A stretch of DNA of 64,000 nt, taken from Gemmatimonas sp. (lineage in GTDB: Bacteria; Gemmatimonadota; Gemmatimonadetes; Gemmatimonadales; Gemmatimonadaceae). The stretch is taken from positions 186,001 through 250,000 of the forward strand of contig NZ_JAPZSK010000005.1 of assembly GCF_027531815.1 (NCBI RefSeq), read 5' to 3'. Under the pieces are notes generated by a model. That model saw only the letters and a list, made by a program, of their open reading frames with translations. It was not told the origin of the DNA and made no database searches. A program made the translations under genes and the position numbers. Shown one piece after another: positions 43,021 to 52,205 of this stretch; the stretch's first letter is position 1; each line of letters starts with the position of its first letter.

Positions 43021-43230
43021 CTACTCCGTCTTCTGGTGTCGCGCTTCGAACTCCTTGATCTCGCGACTCACGACGTCCGTCGACTTGCCGTACCGCTCCT
43101 TGATCTTGCCGATGAGCTGCTCGCGCTTCCCGGCAATGATGTCCACGTCGTCGTCGGTGAGCTTGCCCCACTGTTCCCGAATCTTGCCCTTGAACTGCGT
43201 CCAGTTGCCCTCGATCGTCTGCGCGTTCAT
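43021..43230 (-). CDS. CsbD-family stress protein
   Basis: Sixty-nine residues, with the family start TIEGNWTQFKGKIREQWGKLTDDD followed by IIAGKREQLIGKIKERYG. CsbD-like proteins are small, hydrophilic and abundant after general stress; their molecular role is unclear. ATG at 43228-43230 has GGAG six bases upstream. A 200-bp region between it and the DUF937 gene holds nothing else I can identify. Confidence 0.93.
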   Translation of the reverse strand: MNAQTIEGNWTQFKGKIREQWGKLTDDDVDIIAGKREQLIGKIKERYGKSTDVVSREIKEFEARHQKTE

Positions 43231-43432
43231 GATCGTCTCCGCTTCGACGGCTGATGACACCGGCGCCCGGGGTGGCCCGCGGTGTCGAGCCTCGGGTTCC
43301 GTCGCGCTCCCCGCTACTCGTGCAACGTGCGTCCAGCGCACACTGCATGCACGAAAGGTCGGCCGACGGGCAACGGCCGACCATCCGTCGTGAGGACGAT
43401 TTACGATCGACGCCCGAGGATGGAGAAGCGCC

Positions 43433-43885
43433 TCATCCGCGCAGCATGCCAAGCACCGAGTTCACCAGCGCGCCGCTGTTGGCCGGCATGGAACCACCGG
43501 GAGTGAACTGATTCACCAGTTCGGGGAGCAACGACGCCAACCCATCCTTGGCCTGCGTGGCCGATACGCCGGCCTGAGCCGCCGCCTGCGCCACGCTATC
43601 GTGCCCCAGCACCTGCTCCAGCTGGTCCCCGCTGATCGGCAGGTTCGCTCCGGTTCCCACCCAGCTCTGCACGAGATCACTCATGCCACCCGTCTGGAAC
43701 TTCTGCAGCAGCCCTTCGAGTCCCCCCTGCTGCTGCACGAGGGCCATCGCCGCGCCCAACAGGGCGTTGTTGCTGCCGCCACCGAACTGCTTGAGCAACC
43801 CGCCCAGCATCTGCTGCGCGTCGCCACCCTGGCCGCCCAAGAGCGAGCCCGCTACGTCACCCAGTGCTCCGTCGAACAGCCCCAT
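43433..43885 (-). CDS. DUF937 (YidB-like) protein
   Basis: A 150-residue protein beginning MGLFDGALGDVAGSLLGG, with low-complexity Gly/Gln/Leu helices and the motif QSWVGTGANLPISGDQLEQVLG that defines YidB/DUF937. The last third (VSATQAKDGLASLLPELVNQFTPGG) is also family-like. No signal peptide. Function unknown. It follows the cysteine-cluster gene by 46 bp on the same strand. Confidence 0.92.
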   Translation of the reverse strand: MGLFDGALGDVAGSLLGGQGGDAQQMLGGLLKQFGGGSNNALLGAAMALVQQQGGLEGLLQKFQTGGMSDLVQSWVGTGANLPISGDQLEQVLGHDSVAQAAAQAGVSATQAKDGLASLLPELVNQFTPGGSMPANSGALVNSVLGMLRG

Positions 43886-43931
43886 CGCCGCCCCGTGGTT
43901 TGCGTTGAGCGGGAAAGATAACGGCTGGGCA

Positions 43932-44651
43932 TCAGCCGGCAGACAGCACCGGCAACGCGCGCAATTGGCCGCCCACCACCGCCGCACCAACCCGATGTGC
44001 CACATACACGCCCGCGGTTTCGCCAGGGACCACATCGGCCAGGGCGCGCTGCAAACCGCCACAGAGGTACGCGTTGCAGATGCTGCTGCGCAGGTCACGC
44101 GGGAGCGTGCACCCTTGGCCCCCCTGATAGACACACCCGCCAGCCATCGCGCGCTCGGGGAGCCACGACCGATAGAGGGCCACGACCGCTTCGTCGTCCA
44201 GCAACGGGTGGCGCGCCATGACCTCGCGCAGCGTGCGCGTGCGCAGAAACGCATGATCGCCGCCGTTGGCGCAACAGGCGCCACGGCAGGCGCTGCACGT
44301 TGCGGCCACCACGGCGGTGGCGACCGCATCGAGTGGCGCCGGATGGGCGAGCGTGCGCTCGTCGGCGTCGGCACCGTGCGATCGCACGAAGGCGATCAGT
44401 GCGCGCAACCGCGCCTCGAAGCGCGCGTGGCGACGCTGAGCCGTTGGGCGCACCCGCGCCCGATGCCGCGGCACGAGCGCCACCGGCCACGGCGACGTGG
44501 GTGTGTCCTCGCGGGGCACGTTGCGGGCGTCCAGCGCCGCATCGCGTCGAGCGCGCGCCGCGGCGGCAAGTGCCGCCAGCTGCGCACGCGCCGCGCGCAG
44601 CGAAGGGGCGGTCGTCGCACGCGCTGGCATCGCGGGTGTGTCTGACATCAT
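43932..44651 (-). CDS. YkgJ-type cysteine-cluster protein
   Basis: About 239 residues. A metal-type cluster begins CSACRGACC (residues about 120-128), followed by further Cys in GGCVYQGGQGCTLP and SSICNAYLCGG. This fits the Fe/Zn-binding YkgJ family (CxxCxxxCC). The N-terminal 100 residues are Ala/Arg-rich helices not typical of short YkgJ proteins and probably a lineage-specific extension. Two adjacent ATGs (44649-44651 and 44646-44648) are candidate starts. Function unknown; an oxidoreductase-associated or metal-binding role is suggested only by the cysteines. Confidence 0.82.
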   Translation of the reverse strand: MMSDTPAMPARATTAPSLRAARAQLAALAAAARARRDAALDARNVPREDTPTSPWPVALVPRHRARVRPTAQRRHARFEARLRALIAFVRSHGADADERTLAHPAPLDAVATAVVAATCSACRGACCANGGDHAFLRTRTLREVMARHPLLDDEAVVALYRSWLPERAMAGGCVYQGGQGCTLPRDLRSSICNAYLCGGLQRALADVVPGETAGVYVAHRVGAAVVGGQLRALPVLSAG

Positions 44652-44683
44652 GGCCACGTGGCGGGAGCAGGGGAAACACCAAC

Positions 44684-44711
44684 GGGCCACCGGTCGCTTG
44701 ACCGATGGCCC
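44684..44711 (-). terminator. Terminator hairpin of the cold-shock gene
   Basis: On the minus strand a 12-bp stem (GGGCCATCGGTC with GACCGGTGGCCC, one G-T wobble) and AAGC loop, followed by a T-rich GTTGGTGTTT. It lies 26 bp after the cold-shock stop. Confidence 0.75.
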
Positions 44712-44736
44712 GTCGTCAGTTCGCTGAAGTCGCGGC

Positions 44737-44949
44737 TCAGCCGCGGAGCTTCACGACCTGCTCGGCCGCGGGGCCCTTCTGGCCCTGCACGATGTCGAAT
44801 TCGACACGCTCGCCCTCGGCCAGGGTGCGGAAGCCGCCGCCCTGAATGGCCGAGTGGTGGACGAAGCAATCCTTCGAGCCGTCGTCGGGCGTGATGAAGC
44901 CAAAGCCCTTCGCGTCGTTGAACCACTTCACCTTGCCGGTCGTACGCAT
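44737..44949 (-). CDS. cspA: Cold-shock domain protein
   Basis: Seventy residues forming one OB-fold cold-shock domain that binds single-stranded RNA/DNA. RNP1 is KGFGFI and RNP2 [18 protein letters not shown] opens the protein. ATG at 44947-44949 has AGGAG seven bases upstream. The upstream 387 bp (44950-45336) hold no gene, leaving room for the long structured leader usual for csp messages, though I could not identify a specific thermosensor fold. Confidence 0.96.
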   Translation of the reverse strand: MRTTGKVKWFNDAKGFGFITPDDGSKDCFVHHSAIQGGGFRTLAEGERVEFDIVQGQKGPAAEQVVKLRG

Positions 44950-45336
44950 GGCACTGCTCCTGTGTGTTACTGGGTGTTCGGAGTCCGGCCCTGCCGTACG
45001 CACCGAGCACTCGCGTTGATTCGCGGACCGTTCCCCCGCGCGGGTTAGTCGTCGTCGTGCAACGGCGACCAAGCATTCACATCGCAATGCGCGTGTACGA
45101 AGAAGGGACCCGCGTAGAGCCAGGTCCCCGAAGTCGCCTGCGTCTGCGTTTCCCGCGCCGTGGCGCGCCCATCATGATCTGAGTGCTCCAAGACGTTAGC
45201 GCGGCCGGAACAACGCGTCAATACTGAATTCCGGCCCCCCGGTCACGCTCGGGTTACACTCCCGGATAGGACGGCGTCCGACTGCCGTGGGTCACAGCCG
45301 CGTTCCGTTCTCCGGTATCCTCTACCCACCCCGCAC
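44950..45336. other. Gene-free divergent region between cspA and esterase gene
   Basis: About 390 bp. It should contain the csp promoter and 5' leader (minus strand) and the esterase promoter (plus strand). Open frames here are short and lack protein-like sequence. No repeat, terminator or known RNA motif recognised. Confidence 0.6.
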
Positions 45337-46305
45337 ATGCTCGCGCCCTTGCCTGCTTCCGCGAACCGTATGCGCCGCACCCTCGCCGTCCTGCTGCCGG
45401 TGACCATGGTGGCCGTGACCGAGTTGCCGGCACAGCCCCCCACAGCGCCCGCGCGGCGCATGTCCGCGGCGGACATCGATACCGTCACGTTGGCACGCCC
45501 CGCCCTGCGTCAGCCCTACGGCGCGGATTCCCTGCAGTGGGGCGAGTTACGCCTCCCGGATCGGCAGGGGCCCGCGGAACGGGCACCCGTAGCGGTGCTG
45601 CTGCACGGGGGATGCTGGATCGCGTCCTTCGCCACGCTGCGCAACACGGCACCATTGGCCGACGCACTGGCGGCTGGTGGCATGGCGACCTGGAACGTGG
45701 AGTATCGGCGCAGCGATAGCCCGGGCGGAGGCTGGCCCAACACCTTCCTCGACGTGGCAGCCGCGGTGGATCACCTGCGCGTGCTCGCCCGCTCCTTCCC
45801 CATCGACACGGCGCGCGTGGTCATCGTCGGGCATTCCGCCGGTGGGCAACTGGCGCTCTGGGCTGCCAGTCGGGGCGCCCTGGTGCCCGCGTCACCGCTG
45901 TACCGGGCCGATCCATTGCGGCCGGCGGCCGTGGTCTCGCTGGGCGGAATCACCGACCTCGACGAGTTCGCCCGACGCGCCGCCTCCGGGTGCGGCCGCG
46001 GCGTGCCCCGCCTGCTCGGCGGCACCCCGGCGGAACTCCCCGACCGGCTCGCCGCCTCCTCGCCGATTCGCCGCCTCCCCCTTGGCACCCCAACGCTGCA
46101 CATCGCCGGTGAGCAGGATGGCATTGCCCCCGATAGCGTCCGTCAGGACTACGTACAGGCCGCCCGCGCCGCCGGCGATGCGCCGGCGGTGAACCGGACG
46201 GTGCCCGGCGGGCACTTCGAGCTCCTGGACCCGCGCACCGAGGCTGGGCGCACCGTCGTGCGCGAGTTGCTCTCGCTCCTCCTATCCACGCGTCCGGGCG
46301 GTTGA
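45337..46305 (+). CDS. Exported alpha/beta-hydrolase (BD-FAE/kynurenine-formamidase-like esterase)
   Basis: About 322 residues. A signal peptide is most natural if translation starts at the in-frame ATG 45370 (MRRTLAVLLPVTMVAVTELPAQ); ATG 45337 adds 11 residues, and neither has a clear ribosome site. Oxyanion motif LLHGGCW, nucleophile in VGHSAGGQL, acid probably in GEQDGIAPDS, and His in PGGHFEL complete a serine hydrolase triad. This arrangement occurs in small secreted esterases/feruloyl-esterase-like BD-FAE and kynurenine formamidases. Substrate unknown. Confidence 0.87.
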   Translation: MLAPLPASANRMRRTLAVLLPVTMVAVTELPAQPPTAPARRMSAADIDTVTLARPALRQPYGADSLQWGELRLPDRQGPAERAPVAVLLHGGCWIASFATLRNTAPLADALAAGGMATWNVEYRRSDSPGGGWPNTFLDVAAAVDHLRVLARSFPIDTARVVIVGHSAGGQLALWAASRGALVPASPLYRADPLRPAAVVSLGGITDLDEFARRAASGCGRGVPRLLGGTPAELPDRLAASSPIRRLPLGTPTLHIAGEQDGIAPDSVRQDYVQAARAAGDAPAVNRTVPGGHFELLDPRTEAGRTVVRELLSLLLSTRPGG

Positions 46306-46408
46306 CCGCCGCGCCCGTCGTCCCGCGCGCTGCAGCGCTTCGCTTTACAGAAGGTCGGGCGGGCGTCATCGTCTACCTATGTCGTTCACCCAATCCGGAG
46401 TTGCCCAG

Positions 46409-46585
46409 ATGAAGGACAATCAGTTCAAGTCGCTGCTGAAGAAGACGCAGGCCAAGGCCGCACAGGTGAAGAAGCCCACCAAGCAGGCGTACGATCCCAC
46501 CTTGGCGGCCACCCGTGGCAACGACCAGGCCGACGATTCGGAAGCGAAAGAGATTTTCAAGGAAATGAAGCGCCGCGAGTTCTGA
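46409..46585 (+). CDS. Small basic protein of unknown function
   Basis: Fifty-eight residues, Lys/Gln-rich (MKDNQFKSLLKKTQAKAAQVKK...) with an acidic patch (DDSEAKEIFKEM) near the end and no hydrophobic segment. I chose ATG 46409, which has GGAG nine bases upstream, over ATG 46379, which lacks one. It lies 43 bp before the kinase gene. Lower GC and good ribosome site support coding; no family recognised. Confidence 0.65.
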   Translation: MKDNQFKSLLKKTQAKAAQVKKPTKQAYDPTLAATRGNDQADDSEAKEIFKEMKRREF

Positions 46586-46628
46586 GGACCGGGAAACCCC
46601 GGCCGGGTGGCCGCCCGTAGGTACCACC

Positions 46629-48497
46629 GTGAGCACCACGCCCGCCGATCCCTCGTTCATCGCCCTGCAGTCCGCCGTCGCCGGCCGCTTCTCCCTGGAA
46701 AGCGAACTCGGTCGCGGCGGCATGGGCATCGTGTATCTCGCCCGCGATGTGCTGCTCGAACGTCCGGTCGCCATCAAGCTGCTCGCCCCCGCACTTGCAG
46801 CCCGCGAGGACATGCGCCGCCGCTTCCTGCGCGAAGCGCGACTGGCCGCGCAGTGCTTCCACCCCAACATCGTGCCCATCCACGAGGTGGCCGAAGCGGG
46901 TGATCTCGCCTGGTTCGTCATGGCGTATGTGCCAGGCGAATCGCTGGCCGATCGGTTGCGCCGCGCGGGCCCGCTGCCCGCCGAGGAGGTGCGTCGCATC
47001 GGTCGGGAAATCGGATGGGCGCTCGCGTACGCGCACGAGCGCGGCGTGGTGCATCGCGATGTGAAGCCCGAGAACATTCTCCTCGAACAGGGGTCCGATC
47101 GGGCGCTCATCGCCGACTTCGGGATCGCCGTTGCCGCGAACGGCCCGCATCACAGCGGCGAGGTGGCTGGCACCGCACGCTATATGGCGCCCGAGCAGGC
47201 ACTCGGTGAACCCATCGACGGGCGGGCGGACCTGTACGCCCTTGGCGTTACGCTGTACGTGGCCGCCACCGGCGCGTACCCCTTCGACGGCGCGTCGTCG
47301 GTGGCCATTCTCGCGCAGCAGTCGACCACGGCGGCACTCCCCGTGCGTGAACGGGCGCCGCGGTTACCAGTGCAACTCGCCGATGCCATCGACCAATGTG
47401 TCGCTGTTCGCGTAAGCGAACGGTTCGACAGCGCCGCGCGGTTCGTGCACGCGCTCGAACGCACACCGGACGGTGGCGAGTTGCCGAATGAGGCGCGGGC
47501 CACACGCTATGCCATAAGCAGTGCCATGAGCCTTGTCGACTGGACGCTCGCCATGGCCTACGCCGGCCTCTTCCTCGTGATGGGTGAGCCTCCGCAGTCG
47601 TTCGGCCGCAACATCATGATCGGCATCGTGGAGGCCGGGCTGCTCTTCATCGGCACGGCGACGGCTGTACGTGTCGGCGAAGCAGTCTTGGCCGCACGCA
47701 CCGCCCTGCGCCGCGGCGTGGCGCCACGGGATGTTGTGGAGGCCCTGGCGCCTCCCCCGGCCGCACCAGATCGCCCGGTCGGTTTCCTGCAGGGAATCGG
47801 GCTCCTCATCGCAGGATCGTCCCTTGCCCTTGCACAGGCCCAGATCGATCCCCTGGGGCTGCCATCGGCGCTCGAGTTGCTGGGCAACCTGATCACGTGG
47901 GTGGCACCACCGTTGCTCATTCACCGCGCCACGACCGGTATGCGCCACCCGAACGGCCAGAGCGGTTGGCTCTACCCGTTCGTTCGTCGTCCGCTTGCGC
48001 AACGCATCGTACGCTGGCTCGGAGGTACCGGCGCCCGCGATACGACGCCTGCGCTGTCGGCGTCGCCATCACATACCGAAGTCCTGCTCAGCGAGGCGGT
48101 CAACGCCATCTTCGAGCGCCTGCCACGCGACGTGCGCCTGCCGCTCGCGGCGCTCCCCGACGCCACCGCCGCACTCGCCCGCGAAGCCTTGGCTCTCCGT
48201 GCCAGGGCCGAGGCGCTGTCGGCCGAGCACCGTCGGCTGCGCACTGCGCCGCACGATGCCGCCATGCTGGCCGATATCGAACAGCAGCAGGCGACCGTAC
48301 GGGCGCGCCTCGGCACCGCCATCGCCGGATTGGAGAACATCCGCCTCGACCTGCTGCGGCTCGAAGCCGATCGCACCCTGCCCGGATCACTCACCGAACA
48401 GTTGGAGGCCGTGCGTGAGCTGCAACGCCAGGTGGATGCCGCGGCGGAGATGCAGCGCATACTCCGTGCGCCGGCGACGGAGCTGACACCGGTGTAG
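46629..48497 (+). CDS. Membrane Ser/Thr protein kinase (PknB-type catalytic domain)
   Basis: A 622-residue kinase. The catalytic domain spans about 21-280: glycine loop GRGGMGIVY, VAIK lysine, catalytic VVHRDVKPEN, ADFGIA and the APE-like APEQ. Then come up to four hydrophobic segments (about 305-320, 325-345, 380-400 and 415-430) and a helical C-terminus (480-610) with heptad-like Leu/Arg/Glu pattern, likely coiled coil. There are no PASTA, TPR or WD repeats as in many relatives. It starts at GTG 46629. The HerA-like ATPase follows 76 bp later, possibly under its own promoter (TAGAAT at 48517-48522). Confidence 0.92.
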   Translation: MSTTPADPSFIALQSAVAGRFSLESELGRGGMGIVYLARDVLLERPVAIKLLAPALAAREDMRRRFLREARLAAQCFHPNIVPIHEVAEAGDLAWFVMAYVPGESLADRLRRAGPLPAEEVRRIGREIGWALAYAHERGVVHRDVKPENILLEQGSDRALIADFGIAVAANGPHHSGEVAGTARYMAPEQALGEPIDGRADLYALGVTLYVAATGAYPFDGASSVAILAQQSTTAALPVRERAPRLPVQLADAIDQCVAVRVSERFDSAARFVHALERTPDGGELPNEARATRYAISSAMSLVDWTLAMAYAGLFLVMGEPPQSFGRNIMIGIVEAGLLFIGTATAVRVGEAVLAARTALRRGVAPRDVVEALAPPPAAPDRPVGFLQGIGLLIAGSSLALAQAQIDPLGLPSALELLGNLITWVAPPLLIHRATTGMRHPNGQSGWLYPFVRRPLAQRIVRWLGGTGARDTTPALSASPSHTEVLLSEAVNAIFERLPRDVRLPLAALPDATAALAREALALRARAEALSAEHRRLRTAPHDAAMLADIEQQQATVRARLGTAIAGLENIRLDLLRLEADRTLPGSLTEQLEAVRELQRQVDAAAEMQRILRAPATELTPV

Positions 48498-48573
48498 TCG
48501 AGGTCCGCTCGTGGTGTAGAATAGAGAGCGGTCGCGACGCAGGAGGCACGCGCTCCCACCCTTCCCCACCATC

Positions 48574-51036
48574 ATGACGGATTTCGAAACCCTCGGCGCC
48601 TTCTACCTCGGCAAGCGCTACGACGTTCCCGCGCGCGCCCGTCGCGACGACTACGTGTTGTACGACGCCAAGGATCTCACCACCCACGCCGTGATCATCG
48701 GCATGACCGGCAGCGGCAAGACCGGTCTCGGGGTGGGACTGCTCGAAGAGGCGCTCATCGACAAGGTGCCGGTGATTGCGGTGGACCCCAAGGGCGACCT
48801 GGGTAACCTCGCGTTGCGCTTCCCCGCCCTCGACGCGAGCGACTTCCGGCCGTGGGTGGATCCGCAGCAGGCCACCAACGCCGGCATGACCGCCGACCAG
48901 TACGCCGCCCAGCAGGCCGACCTGTGGAAGAACGGACTCGCCGGCTGGGGGCAGGACGGCGCCCGCATTGCGCGCTATCGCGACGCGGCCGACATCACCA
49001 TCTACACGCCCGGGTCGACCGCGGGGCGACCGCTGTCGCTGCTCAAGGCATTCGATGCCCCTCCCGCCGCCGTGCGCGACGATGCCGAGGCGCTGCAGGA
49101 GCGGGTCAACGCCACCGCCACCTCGCTGCTCGCGCTGCTTGGCATCGACGCCGATCCCATCTCGAGCCGCGAACACATTCTCGTGGCCAACCTGCTGCAC
49201 CACGCCTGGCGCGCGGGGCGCAGCCTCGATCTCGCCGGGCTCATTGGCGGCATCCAGAACCCCCCGTTCACCACGGTGGGCGTCATGCCGTTGGATACGG
49301 TGTTCCCACCCAAGGAGCGCATGACGCTGGCCATGCAGCTCAACAACCTGCTCGCGGCCCCAGGCTTCCAAACGTGGATGCAGGGCGAACCGCTCGATAC
49401 GGCCGCGCTGCTCTACGACATCAACGGCAAGCCGCGCGGCAGCGTCATTTCCATTGCGCATCTGAACGATGCCGAGCGCATGTTCTTCATGACGCTGCTG
49501 CTGTCGGACATTCTGGCGTGGGTGCGCACGCAGCCGGGAACCGGGTCATTGCGCGCCATTCTCTACATCGACGAACTCTTCGGCTACATGCCGCCGGTGG
49601 CCAACCCGCCCAGCAAGGTGCTGCTGCTTACGCTGCTCAAGCAGGCACGCGCGTATGGGCTGGGGGTGGTGCTGGCTACGCAGAACCCTGTCGATCTCGA
49701 CTATCGCGGTCTCTCGAACACGGGGACGTGGTTCATTGGCCGTCTGCAGACCGAGCGCGACAAGATGCGGGTCATGGAAGGACTCGAAGGCGTGAGCGGC
49801 GGCCAGCCGTTCGACAAGGGCGCCATGGAGCAGACCATTGCGGGGCTCGGCAAGCGCGTGTTCCTGCTGCACAGCGTGCACGAGCCGGCCCCCATCACCT
49901 TCGAAACCCGGTGGACGCTGTCGTATCTCGCCGGCCCCATGACCCGCGAGCAGATTCGCAGCGTGACAGCGCTGGCTCCAGCGGCGGCGCCCGCGGCAGC
50001 GCCCGCGGCAGCGCCCGCGGCAGCGCCCGCGTCGGCACCGGCATTGAGTACCGCGGCTACCGGTGGTGGGTTCGCGTCGCTCGATGCGCGTGCGGCCGTG
50101 GCACCCGTGCTGCCCCCTGACGTCCCGCAGTACTTCCTGCCGCCGACCAGGGACGGCGCCCTGCTCTACAACCCGGTGGTGCTGGGGCTCGCCGATGTGA
50201 GCTTCGCCAACGCCAGGCTGGGCGTCACCGAACAGCGCCGGGTCATGCTCATGACGTCGGTGGACGACGGCCCCATCGCGCTCGAGTGGGATGCCGCCGA
50301 GCGGGTGGAGCTGGAGCCGTCGGCCCTCGAGCAGCGACCGCATGACGGCGCGGCATTTGGCGCGTTGCCCGCAGTGGCCACGAAGTCCAAGAACTACGCG
50401 GTGTGGAGCAAGACGCTGCAGAAGTGGGTGGTGGCCAACGAAACGGTGACGCTGTTCAAGAGCGCGGCGTTCAAGGCCACCTCACAGCCGGGCGAGAGCG
50501 TAGGGCAGTTCCGCGTTCGCCTGCAGGTCATGGCGCACGAAACGCGCGACGCGAAGATCGAGGTACTGCGCGGCAAGTACACCACGCGGCTGTCGGCGCT
50601 GCAGGACAAGCTGCGGCGCGCGGAGCAGGCCGTGCAGCGCGAAGCCCAGCAGGCCTCGCAGGCCAAGATGGACACCGCCATTTCGGTGGGTGGCGCCATC
50701 CTTGGCGCCATCTTCGGGCGCGGCAAGGTGGGCGTGGGCACACTGGGCAAGGTGGCCACCGCAACGCGCGGGGCGGGTCGCGCCGCACAACAGGCGGGCG
50801 ACGTGACCCGCGCACAGGAATCAGTCGAGGCTGTTCGGCAGCAGTACGCCGACCTCGAAGCCAGGCTGCAGGCCGAGGTGGACGCCCTTGGCGCGGCCTA
50901 CGATGCGCAGCAGGAGGCGCTGGAGGAGGTCGTGGTGAAGGCCAAGGCTGCCGACGTGCACGTGCAGCTGTGCGCCCTGCTCTGGGTGCCGTATGTCAAG
51001 GATGCCAACGGCATCGTGAGCAAGGCGTGGGGATGA
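48574..51036 (+). CDS. HerA/FtsK-like ATP-binding protein (DUF87/DUF853 type)
   Basis: An 820-residue ATPase. Walker A is GMTGSGKT (43-50); Walker B is LYIDELFGYM with D333-E334. LLLTLLKQARAYGLGVVLATQNPVDLDYRGLSNTGTW is typical of HerA/VirB4-like pumps. The ATPase core ends near 460. An Ala/Pro linker of four 12-bp repeats follows, then a beta-rich part and a long Ala/Gln/Glu coiled coil (about 650-800) with a Gly-rich hydrophobic patch (AISVGGAILGAIFG). Role unknown: hexameric DNA or protein translocase are options. No NurA nuclease gene adjoins. It lies behind the Ser/Thr kinase gene. Confidence 0.87.
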   Translation: MTDFETLGAFYLGKRYDVPARARRDDYVLYDAKDLTTHAVIIGMTGSGKTGLGVGLLEEALIDKVPVIAVDPKGDLGNLALRFPALDASDFRPWVDPQQATNAGMTADQYAAQQADLWKNGLAGWGQDGARIARYRDAADITIYTPGSTAGRPLSLLKAFDAPPAAVRDDAEALQERVNATATSLLALLGIDADPISSREHILVANLLHHAWRAGRSLDLAGLIGGIQNPPFTTVGVMPLDTVFPPKERMTLAMQLNNLLAAPGFQTWMQGEPLDTAALLYDINGKPRGSVISIAHLNDAERMFFMTLLLSDILAWVRTQPGTGSLRAILYIDELFGYMPPVANPPSKVLLLTLLKQARAYGLGVVLATQNPVDLDYRGLSNTGTWFIGRLQTERDKMRVMEGLEGVSGGQPFDKGAMEQTIAGLGKRVFLLHSVHEPAPITFETRWTLSYLAGPMTREQIRSVTALAPAAAPAAAPAAAPAAAPASAPALSTAATGGGFASLDARAAVAPVLPPDVPQYFLPPTRDGALLYNPVVLGLADVSFANARLGVTEQRRVMLMTSVDDGPIALEWDAAERVELEPSALEQRPHDGAAFGALPAVATKSKNYAVWSKTLQKWVVANETVTLFKSAAFKATSQPGESVGQFRVRLQVMAHETRDAKIEVLRGKYTTRLSALQDKLRRAEQAVQREAQQASQAKMDTAISVGGAILGAIFGRGKVGVGTLGKVATATRGAGRAAQQAGDVTRAQESVEAVRQQYADLEARLQAEVDALGAAYDAQQEALEEVVVKAKAADVHVQLCALLWVPYVKDANGIVSKAWG
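49981..50031. repeat. Four tandem 12-bp repeats in the HerA-like gene
   Basis: The unit GCGGCAGCGCCC occurs three times after a variant GCGGCGGCGCCC, encoding AAAP repeats in the linker. Copy number is likely to vary between strains without breaking the frame. Confidence 0.85.
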
Positions 51037-51051
51037 CCCCGCATCTCCGAC

Positions 51052-51855
51052 TCACGACACACCTTGCCGCTTCTGAATGTTGAGCGACCAGTCGTAGCTG
51101 CGTGGCTGCACGATGGCCTTTCCCTCCAGCAGCCGCTTCCTCTGCGGCTCCGTTGGGCGCAGGGTGACGTACGGCGCCACGAACTGCACCCATTCCTGCC
51201 GCGTGGCCCCGAAGTCGCGCTCGTAGGCCAGGAACAGCGCGTTCACCCCCAGCACCCCATTGCGGTACCACGTCCTCGTCGTATCGGAGAGCAGGCGACG
51301 TGTCTGGTCCTCCAGCTGTTCGACCACGCGAGCACCGGTGTAGGCTTCACTGCGCAGCGGCGGCGCACCCTTGGCCGCAGGTACCAGCGCGAAGTGTACG
51401 CGCGGCTCGTGGAACTCCTTGCGTAGGACGCGGTGCAGCAGTTGGTCGAGGCTGTACACCTGCCCGCCGGCACGCACCAGTCGCTCGTTCCACGGCCCCT
51501 TGAGCTGCAGGACACCCAATGTGCGGTTGATGTTGCGGATCGACGTCCGCTCGCCGTGCGTGATGATGAGCTGGATCGTGTACGCGTTGTACACGTTGAT
51601 CCAGAAGGCCAGTCGATCGTCCTCACTCAGTGTTGCCGGACGTACCGCATCGAGCGACGCGAGGTATCGGGCAAACTCGGGCGCCGCGGCGAAGGCGTCG
51701 TAGTCCACCAGACCGTCACGCACGTGCGCGCGCAGCAAGCGGTCGAAGGGGTCGTGCAGCGAGGCCTGCGCACGAAGCGGCGGGCACAGCACGACCATGG
51801 CCGCCAGGGCGAGCAGCAGCGGGCCTACGCGCCCAATGCGCGTTGTGCCGGCCAT
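51052..51855 (-). CDS. Exported DUF547 protein
   Basis: A 267-residue protein with a signal peptide (about 1-30, ...PPLRAQA). The DUF547 signature is clear: LAFWINVYNAYTIQLIITHG, GVLQLKGPWNERLVRAGGQVYSLDQLLHRVL, EPRVHFALVPAAKGAPPLRSEAYTG. DUF547 proteins are thought to be papain-like but their substrate is unknown. The ATG at 51853-51855 gives the signal peptide directly. Its start is divergent from the next plus-strand gene by only 12 bp, so the two promoters must overlap coding DNA. Confidence 0.9.
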   Translation of the reverse strand: MAGTTRIGRVGPLLLALAAMVVLCPPLRAQASLHDPFDRLLRAHVRDGLVDYDAFAAAPEFARYLASLDAVRPATLSEDDRLAFWINVYNAYTIQLIITHGERTSIRNINRTLGVLQLKGPWNERLVRAGGQVYSLDQLLHRVLRKEFHEPRVHFALVPAAKGAPPLRSEAYTGARVVEQLEDQTRRLLSDTTRTWYRNGVLGVNALFLAYERDFGATRQEWVQFVAPYVTLRPTEPQRKRLLEGKAIVQPRSYDWSLNIQKRQGVS

Positions 51856-51867
51856 TATGCTTCACCC

Positions 51868-52185
51868 ATGTCGACGGATTGGCTGCTGGGCACATGGCGC
51901 CTCGTGCGCGCCGACGAACCGCTGGACTTTGCGCCGGGTGTGCGCATGGAGTTTCTCCCCGGTGGTGTATTGCGCTACCACGTGGACGTGGGCGGCGTCG
52001 ATCAGACCATCGACCTGCTCTATCGCGTGGAGGGCGAGGTGCTGCACACAGAGAATCCGGCGGCACCGCACGCCATGTCCGTACGGCTCAGCCACGGGGC
52101 AGGTGACAGCCTCCTCTTCGACTTTGGCGGTCCGCGGGCGCTGCTGGTGCGCGAGGTGCGCGGCGCCGGCGCCGCGGCATCGTGA
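51868..52185 (+). CDS. Small lipocalin-like hypothetical protein
   Basis: One hundred and five residues, mostly beta strands: MSTDWLLGTWRLVRADEPLDFAPGVRMEFLPGG, RYHVDVGG, TIDLLYRVEGEVLHTENP, DSLLFDFGG. The opening LLGTWRLVRA is typical of small lipocalin/THAP4-like or DUF-type beta barrels. No signal peptide. Start ATG 51868. I do not recognise a precise family, and no function is implied by the neighbours. Confidence 0.65.
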   Translation: MSTDWLLGTWRLVRADEPLDFAPGVRMEFLPGGVLRYHVDVGGVDQTIDLLYRVEGEVLHTENPAAPHAMSVRLSHGAGDSLLFDFGGPRALLVREVRGAGAAAS

Positions 52186-52205
52186 CGATCGGTACGTGAA
52201 GGCGC

